DNA from: Janthinobacterium sp. BJB426 | GTDB taxonomy: Bacteria; Pseudomonadota; Gammaproteobacteria; Burkholderiales; Burkholderiaceae_D | Direction: 5' to 3' | Assembly: GCF_002735705.1 (NCBI RefSeq) | Contig: NZ_PDZL01000022.1 | Coordinates: 1-64,000, forward strand | Length of the DNA: 64,000 nucleotides | In this document: in pieces, positions 59,125-64,000 of the stretch | How the letters are laid out: the number at the start of each line of letters is the position of its first letter | How positions within the stretch are numbered: the stretch's first letter is position 1 | Notes under the pieces: model-generated | The model's database searches: none | Seen by the model: only the letters and a program-made list of their open reading frames with translations | Told to the model about the DNA's origin: nothing | Position numbers and translations under genes: made by a program

Positions 59125-60930
59125 GTGACAAAAAAGTGTGTCAAAGATAAGGAAATCGCCTTGCCAAAATACCTCTATCGTCGAGACGATGGACGTAGTG
59201 AAAATTACTACGTCCGTCTTACCGCCCCCACATCAGTCCAGCCCTTTCTTGCTAAAAAAGAGCATTCTTTCCGTTGCTCAACCGGAACTGCTGACCTGCG
59301 CGTTGCCAAAGTAATTGGCGCCGAAATCGTCGCGAAGAAGCGTCGTGAGTGGCACACTATGTGCGAACTATTAGTGGAGAAGCGGGAGACTGCTTTAGCG
59401 CCTTTAACTACCCAGCTAATTCAGCAAATCGTCGGTGCTCGACTGCAATCATGGCTCAATACAGATAATGACGAACGACATGGCGACATCGGTGTCGATG
59501 ATGAACATTTGGCTGAAATTGAAGATTTTTGCATTCGCTCCGACTCTGTGATGCGGAGCGTCTTGGCGCAAGGACGTGCTTCGCGCCATTGGTCGGGAGT
59601 AGTCGAGGACGTGAATGACTGGTGTCAAACGCTTGGTTATGAAATCGCCTTGACCGACCCACAGTTTCCAGCCCTCATCCGTGCCTTTGCCGAAGCAGAG
59701 CGGACTGCGCAGAAGTTCATATCGGCTCGTAACCAGGGGGATGCTCCTGTGGACCCAATTGTTGTTCAAGTAGCCGGAACGCGCCTTTCCGATATGAATG
59801 ATGAATTCATTGAGTACAAGTCAAAGACCGTGGGGCCGAAGCCCATAAGTATGGCAATTTCGATATGGAATAATTTCATTGCCTTCAATGGTGATGTTGC
59901 TTTAGACAAGGTTACATCAAACGATGTATTTCGGTTCTTTGAATTTCAGTTGTTTTCAGCTCCAAAAAAATGGTCGCAAGGATATGTTGATGGGCATGCA
60001 AAGCGGGCATTGAAAGAAATGTTCGCTCTCGCCCGCACGAAAGCTTTGATGACGTCAGATAACCCCGTCATTAAACTTGAGATGATGCCGCAGCTATCAG
60101 ATGCGGAGCGGAAAAAACGGCAGAATCCACGCTTTGCGTTTTCTGGCGAGCAAATCAACACTTTGTTCTCATCAGATTGGTACGCGCCAAACACGACTCA
60201 ATTTCGCGGTAAGCTGGGAGTGGACCTGGCCGCACGTTATTTTGGCCCACTTATCGGATTGCTTCATGGTGCCCGGGTACGCGAGTTCTTGCAATTAATG
60301 ACTAGCGATATCTTTTTTGTCGATGGCGTGCTTTGCTTCAAATTTCAAATTGAAATGCCAAACGAAAATCGTCAGGTGGAGCATGATGGATTGGGAAAAA
60401 GTGTCTCCGGCATGGACGATACAAGGCTGCCCAAGCGAAGCTTAAAGAATCCGAGCGTCTTCCGGACTATACCAGTCCATCCAAAGCTAATTGAGCTTGG
60501 ATTCTCCAAGTATGTTGAGGGCCGCCGTCAATCAAAAGGCATCGAAGTACCGTTGTTCGAGTCGTCAGTTCCGAGGCCCGGTGGCAAGAGTCCGATGTGG
60601 GGGAGAGCGTTTGAGCAGAGTTTCTTGCGGTTTGTGCGCGACAAGCTCGCCTTTGGAAGTGGCTTCGGGCCGCACAGTTTTCGACATCAGTTTGAAGACC
60701 GGATTCGAGACTCTCAAGCGCGCCGAGGCGTTTGGCCTGCAGGGCTTTCTCAATTACTGTCTGGTCGTCAACTTTTGCGCGATAGGGACCGAGACTTTTT
60801 CCGTGAAGTCGGCAGTGAGCAGGCTTATGGCAACGGATATCAACCGGCGGCTGCTCTGCCGTTCTTGGAAAAACTTATTTTCGATGACGTTAATTTTCCG
60901 GTGGACTTCTATCTCTGGAAAAAACAATGA
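59125..60930 (+). CDS. Large tyrosine recombinase (island integrase)
   Basis: From GTG 59125, with GGAG six bases upstream, the product has 601 residues. The C-terminal catalytic domain shows LLHGARVREFLQLMTSDI with the first Arg, then FGPHSFRHQFEDRIRDSQ with the His-x-x-Arg box, and EQAYGNGYQPAAALPFLEKL with the likely nucleophilic Tyr. The N-terminal half is the long type seen in island integrases of proteobacteria (PKYLYRRDDGRSENYYVRL). The frame is open back to 58999, but that would cross the att core. It is unrelated to the prophage integrase. Confidence 0.85.
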   Translation: MTKKCVKDKEIALPKYLYRRDDGRSENYYVRLTAPTSVQPFLAKKEHSFRCSTGTADLRVAKVIGAEIVAKKRREWHTMCELLVEKRETALAPLTTQLIQQIVGARLQSWLNTDNDERHGDIGVDDEHLAEIEDFCIRSDSVMRSVLAQGRASRHWSGVVEDVNDWCQTLGYEIALTDPQFPALIRAFAEAERTAQKFISARNQGDAPVDPIVVQVAGTRLSDMNDEFIEYKSKTVGPKPISMAISIWNNFIAFNGDVALDKVTSNDVFRFFEFQLFSAPKKWSQGYVDGHAKRALKEMFALARTKALMTSDNPVIKLEMMPQLSDAERKKRQNPRFAFSGEQINTLFSSDWYAPNTTQFRGKLGVDLAARYFGPLIGLLHGARVREFLQLMTSDIFFVDGVLCFKFQIEMPNENRQVEHDGLGKSVSGMDDTRLPKRSLKNPSVFRTIPVHPKLIELGFSKYVEGRRQSKGIEVPLFESSVPRPGGKSPMWGRAFEQSFLRFVRDKLAFGSGFGPHSFRHQFEDRIRDSQARRGVWPAGLSQLLSGRQLLRDRDRDFFREVGSEQAYGNGYQPAAALPFLEKLIFDDVNFPVDFYLWKKQ

Positions 60931-61127
60931 GAGATTATCGGATGGTTGGACTGATAAATCATCGCTGTTCAGAAAGTTTGTATAAAAATCCGCGATTATT
61001 TTTTTAAAAATTACTCGTCATGGCCATTATTGATGGCCAATTAGTTTAGATTCTATATCGCTGAGCAGCACGCTAACGACTCAAGTTCATTGAATTGTTA
61101 GCGTTATATTTCAAGCGAAGAAATACG

Positions 61128-62066
61128 TTATTGAGATGACATATTGGCATTCAGCTTGCGGCGATTGCGCTTTACCGCGCCAAGCACGGCACGACGAACC
61201 TCTATTTGTGGCAAGCGGCGGAAACCCTCAAGCAACTCAATCATTGGCACCCGTGCACGGCCGATATCAATGCCGACAGAAGCACACCAAGAGTGAATGC
61301 CGTACTCGCAGCTTCCTGTCTTGCGTGCGTCATCTAGACTGACATAAATGTCGTATCTTGAGTATTTTGTGATGAAGGTATCGACTGCCGACGTCATGTC
61401 GGCAATGGTTGCTGCCCTTGTGGGTACGTTGCGACGTTTACGCTGCACACCCAAAATTGCTCCTTCTGTCGTGTCGCTATGAAAACTGTCGCTGCCGGCA
61501 ACAGCGATGAACCCACGCTCTGTTCTGACAGCATAGCCACGGCTCTGGCAGGCCCAGACTGCTGCGTACAGTTCGATACCAGCAGGCGCTTCTATCTGAA
61601 GCGCATCCAGTGTCATCAAGCCACTGAGCAGTGCAAGACCTTTGCGCTCAACACGGAGGCGCCAGTCTGCGGGCAAGCAAATCTGATGCAAATCGATGTT
61701 CGCGCTCCATCCCTTATATGAACCTCGATAGAGGTCGTAGTTCCGGCCGAGGTCAGTTGTGTATCTGACCTCTGTCGTCTTTTCCGCGAAATGCACTTTG
61801 AATCTGGTACCACCTGACGCGCCATGGCGAAATGCTTGCTGAGCGTATTGCATCACGGTCCGCTTGCGTAGTTCTAGCAGACGTGTTGCCGGCGTTCCAA
61901 GAGGTAATCGGATGACCGGGCGGTCGGTAGGTGCAGGAAGTGCCGAAATCGCCTTGGTGGCCTTGGCATTGACTTGGTTGAGGCGGCGGTGGCGGCGTGG
62001 GGTATCAAAGTCATCACGGAGTTCCTGCACGCGGGCGACGTTCGTCGGATTACCTGGCAGTCCCAT
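61128..62066 (-). CDS. Hypothetical island protein, 312 residues
   Basis: The protein has a basic N-terminus (TPRRHRRLNQVNAKATKAIS), a middle with TRFKVHFAEKTTEVRYTTDL and a C-terminal part with IDIGRARVPMIELLEGFRRL, then RAVLGAVKRNRRKL. No motif was recognised. It is convergent with the integrase gene and has its own upstream region. Moderate GC and good coding character support it as a real gene; nucleic-acid binding is suggested by charge only. Confidence 0.65.
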   Translation of the reverse strand: MGLPGNPTNVARVQELRDDFDTPRRHRRLNQVNAKATKAISALPAPTDRPVIRLPLGTPATRLLELRKRTVMQYAQQAFRHGASGGTRFKVHFAEKTTEVRYTTDLGRNYDLYRGSYKGWSANIDLHQICLPADWRLRVERKGLALLSGLMTLDALQIEAPAGIELYAAVWACQSRGYAVRTERGFIAVAGSDSFHSDTTEGAILGVQRKRRNVPTRAATIADMTSAVDTFITKYSRYDIYVSLDDARKTGSCEYGIHSWCASVGIDIGRARVPMIELLEGFRRLPQIEVRRAVLGAVKRNRRKLNANMSSQ

Positions 62067-62279
62067 AGCGCGGATTACATACTAAATCAGTAGCACTCAT
62101 TCAGAAACGCCCCGTCCTCGGGCATTTTGCTTTCAGCGCTTAATTTCCTCAGCGAGCCGGTCGCCATCAATATTGCCTTAGAGAAATATAGGTTGACGAC
62201 CAAATCTATATAAACACTCTAGCTACAGGGTGTAACCGGGGAGCAATGGCGTAACCCCGCAACTGACGAGAGAGCCACC

Positions 62280-62708
62280 ATGAACTTCCATCAATTCGTA
62301 GCCGCGGTCAACAGCACTTCCGTATTTTCCATCACGGCTAACCCCGGTCCACGGGGTGTAGTGTTCACCTTGCGGACTTCTAAAGTACTGAACACGACGC
62401 ACTTCAAAACCCTCGCAAAGCTGAGCCCGGCAAACGGCTACGACTACAAGAACAAAGCATTTGTGTTCACTGCCAAGGTCGACAACTTCACCGGGGAGCT
62501 AGTCGGAGCTGAGAAGTTGCTCGCTGTCATTGAAGCGGCAGCTTCGTCACGCGAAACAACAAAAGTGGCACTTGCTGAACGCAAAAAAAAGCTGCAAGCA
62601 AAGCGCACCAAGGCGCCGACCGCGGACGAGGTGGAGCTGCTGGCACTGGACTTGTTCGGGCACCTGACGCCGGAAACGCTGCGCATGGCTCACGAGCGAC
62701 TCAGCTAA
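62280..62708 (+). CDS. Hypothetical island protein, 142 residues
   Basis: MNFHQFVAAVNSTSVFSITA begins a 142-residue protein with an apparently beta-rich first half (GVVFTLRTSKVLNTTHFKTL) and a Lys-rich helix (LAERKKKLQAKRTKAPTADE) near the end. A strong terminator follows. The upstream leader contains a GC-rich block (GTAACCGGGGAGCAATGG) of unknown role. No family was recognised. Confidence 0.62.
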   Translation: MNFHQFVAAVNSTSVFSITANPGPRGVVFTLRTSKVLNTTHFKTLAKLSPANGYDYKNKAFVFTAKVDNFTGELVGAEKLLAVIEAAASSRETTKVALAERKKKLQAKRTKAPTADEVELLALDLFGHLTPETLRMAHERLS

Positions 62709-62737
62709 CCCCGACAGCTGAAGCTACTAACCCGCCC

Positions 62738-62763
62738 AAAGCCCCGCATGTCGGGGCTTTTTG
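62738..62763 (+). terminator. Intrinsic terminator after the 142-residue gene
   Basis: AAAGCCCCG pairs with CGGGGCTTT around CATGT, and three further T residues follow. It lies 30 bases beyond the stop codon. Confidence 0.88.
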
Positions 62764-62863
62764 TCGTCAGGCGGGATTAGCAAGAAATGGAAGGCTGTCT
62801 GACCTCCTTTTTTGCAGGTGTCTATAGGAAATGCAGGACATCTAAAATCACACAGGAAACAAC

Positions 62864-63082
62864 ATGGAAAAAACTTATATTGTGCACACCGAACACCCCG
62901 TCAGCGACTACCGAAACATGGTCATCGAAGCAATGTCACTTGAACGTGCAGTGGAGATGGGTGAGCGTATTTCTGGTGCAGAAGTATCAAACGCTTTTGA
63001 GTTCAACGGCGTCTACGCCGGCACCGTGTTCAGCGAACAATTTTTGACGTTTTTGGATAACAACGCCGATACTTGGCACTGA
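62864..63082 (+). CDS. Small hypothetical island protein, 72 residues
   Basis: The acidic protein (TYIVHTEHPVSDYRNMVIEA, MSLERAVEMGERISGAEVSN) has an AGGAAACAAC ribosome site and its own terminator, so it looks like a complete single-gene unit. Acidic, small and phage/island-borne, it could be an anti-restriction or DNA-mimic protein, but that is speculation. Confidence 0.62.
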   Translation: MEKTYIVHTEHPVSDYRNMVIEAMSLERAVEMGERISGAEVSNAFEFNGVYAGTVFSEQFLTFLDNNADTWH

Positions 63083-63089
63083 TTGATTC

Positions 63090-63116
63090 GACCCCGCAGC
63101 TGCGGGGTCTTTTTTT
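63090..63116 (+). terminator. Intrinsic terminator after the 72-residue gene
   Basis: GACCCCGCAG and CTGCGGGGTC form a perfect 20-bp palindrome followed by seven T residues. It lies 7 bases after the stop codon. Confidence 0.9.
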
Positions 63117-63168
63117 GAATGGTAATCTTGACATAGTTCGACGTATAACTTGGACAGAAGTCTGAATC

Positions 63169-63267
63169 ATATAAATCATATGAGTCGTATGAGTCGTATG
63201 AGCCTTATGAACCGTATGAACCGTATAAGCCGTATGCACCGTATGAACGATATTATTCATATAAATC
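63169..63267. repeat. Eleven degenerate 9-bp tandem repeats
   Basis: Units of the form GTATGAACC/GTATGAGTC repeat with strict 9-bp spacing from 63169 to 63267, the central six being the closest to each other. The stretch lies in a 363-bp gap between the 72-residue gene and the 102-residue gene and is open in both strands because of the 9-bp period. It may be an iteron-like protein-binding array or a minisatellite. Apart from it, the gap holds no gene that I can support. Confidence 0.8.
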
Positions 63268-63479
63268 TTATTGGCCATGTCGTGCGCTCGGAGGTGGTGG
63301 CGCTTCTTGATGAAGCGCTGCTCCGAAGTTGGTGGGAAATACATTATTGCAGATTTTAATAGGAATTTTGAGACTGGCAGATAGCGCGTGGAGGTAATCT
63401 ATCGCCCTCGTTTTAGCCTCGTTTCAATAGAGAAACGGCAGAGTCCAGCCATGGGCTCCGCCGTAAGAAAAGTAATTGC

Positions 63480-63788
63480 TCAATGACAGGTATGAATATC
63501 TGATTTTGGATAGGAGAACGTCCAAGGGTTTTCCTCGCGGACAAGCCGTATCAGGTAAAAGCTGTGACTAATAATTAGCCAGGTTGTTAGCTCAGAAAAC
63601 ACTATTGGTTTCGTCAATGGCGTAACATTTTGGCATGCTGTATATGCTGTTTCAATGCGTTCAATTAAGTATGGCACTGGGTCATCGGGGAGCTCTTTTT
63701 CGTGCGCCATCCTTCGCGCTAAAGCTGGACGGCTTGTACGTAAGTCCAAGAGTTTTTCAATAATGTCTGCAATATCCAATAATTTCAT
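63480..63788 (-). CDS. Hypothetical island protein, 102 residues
   Basis: MKLLDIADIIEKLLDLRTSR begins a helical protein with a good AAGGAGAAAATT ribosome site. The C-terminus has a hydrophobic patch (LTTWLIISHSFYLIRLV). It is 34 bases after the stop of the partial gene upstream, so the two form an operon. No family was recognised. Confidence 0.62.
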   Translation of the reverse strand: MKLLDIADIIEKLLDLRTSRPALARRMAHEKELPDDPVPYLIERIETAYTACQNVTPLTKPIVFSELTTWLIISHSFYLIRLVREENPWTFSYPKSDIHTCH

Positions 63789-63822
63789 AATTTTCTCCTT
63801 GTGTCATTGTTGGGACGTAATG

Positions 63823-64000
63823 CTAAGCGTATTGAGAATTAGGTATACTTAATGCAGTGTCCCTCTCTGCTTTTTCAAAGAGGTCATCCATTCGTTGAAG
63901 ATGCTCTTCAAAAAATATAGCACCCTTGCCGACAATCGCCTTCTTGACAGCTCTTACTCTGCAATCAAACGGTATGTGAACAAGATGATTTACATGCCGA
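63823..64000 (-). CDS. C-terminal part of an unknown protein, cut by the window end
   Basis: The frame enters from beyond 64,000 and ends at 63823-63825. The visible 58 residues include HVNHLVHIPFDCRVRAVKKA, then GAIFFEEHLQRMDDLFEKAE. It is upstream of and probably co-transcribed with the 102-residue gene. Too little is visible to name it. Confidence 0.6.
   Translation of the reverse strand, partial: RHVNHLVHIPFDCRVRAVKKAIVGKGAIFFEEHLQRMDDLFEKAERDTALSIPNSQYA

Larger units (their letters stand above)
59048..64000. mobile_element. Second integrative island at tRNA-Ser, left part
   Basis: The island begins at the inner att copy with its own tyrosine recombinase and continues to the window end through unrecognised genes. 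No further copy of the tRNA-Ser end was found up to 64,000, so its right border lies outside. Lower GC than the chromosome supports foreign origin. Confidence 0.7.

Noticed and set aside
63150..63359. Protein gene across the 9-bp repeats (Met/Arg/Ser-rich)
   Set aside because: The frame exists because the repeat period is a multiple of three; the opposite strand is equally open, and no ribosome site or domain is present.
22686..64000. CRISPR arrays
   Set aside because: The only regular arrays seen (9-bp and 10-bp units, 102-bp fibre repeats) have no spacers and no cas genes nearby.

Overview
The window looks like a chromosome segment of a high-GC betaproteobacterium, most likely an Oxalobacteraceae member of the Janthinobacterium/Massilia type. 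The grounds are the ubiD, dnaX-ybaB-recR and cstA gene set, the many c-di-GMP and two-component proteins, and a palindromic GGGTCAGACC-type intergenic repeat. No database could be searched, so the genus is an inference.

Core chromosome (1-22,775). After the end of an IS3-family element come a lytic transglycosylase, ubiD, the small SRP RNA gene (ffs), the dnaX-ybaB-recR operon, a CaiB/BaiF CoA-transferase and a phytase-like lipoprotein. A signalling block follows: a BarA-like hybrid kinase with a REC-GGDEF-EAL protein, cstA-ybdD divergent from a Cache-domain kinase and NarL-type regulator, then an EAL-like/HDOD protein and a PAS-GGDEF-EAL protein. The block ends at a tRNA-Ser(UGA) gene.

Prophage (about 22,762-59,061). 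A P2/phiCTX-type temperate myophage sits in the 3' end of tRNA-Ser, bounded by a 14-bp repeat of the tRNA end. From the left it carries integrase, small early genes, a PAPS-reductase-like gene, the gpA replication initiator, an Ogr/Delta activator, small DNA-binding-like proteins and a divergent HTH repressor with palindromic operators. Next come low-GC cargo (an intact Ser/Thr kinase and an HNH-like protein), then the late genes in P2 order: D, U, T, E (with a -1 frameshift), FII, FI, fibre genes, I, J, W, V, a cargo gene with a PD-(D/E)xK-like signature, S, R, Rz/Rz1, endolysin, holin, X, L, M, N, O, and divergently P and Q. All structural genes look intact, so the phage may be functional. 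Beyond Q, between the likely cos end and the right att copy, are non-phage genes (a LysR regulator, an F420-dependent-NADP-reductase-like protein, a hypothetical protein) and a fragment resembling the 3' end of tmRNA. The ctx gene occupies the comparable place in phiCTX.

Second island (59,048 to beyond the window end). Directly after the inner att copy lies a second, unrelated tyrosine recombinase of about 600 residues, then unrecognised genes, two strong terminators and a 9-bp tandem repeat array. This is best read as two elements stacked at one tRNA-Ser site.

The most promising undescribed material is the kinase/HNH cargo pair, the nuclease-like gene upstream of V, the MTase-like/PAPS-reductase-like pair in the early region, and the unrecognised genes of the second island.
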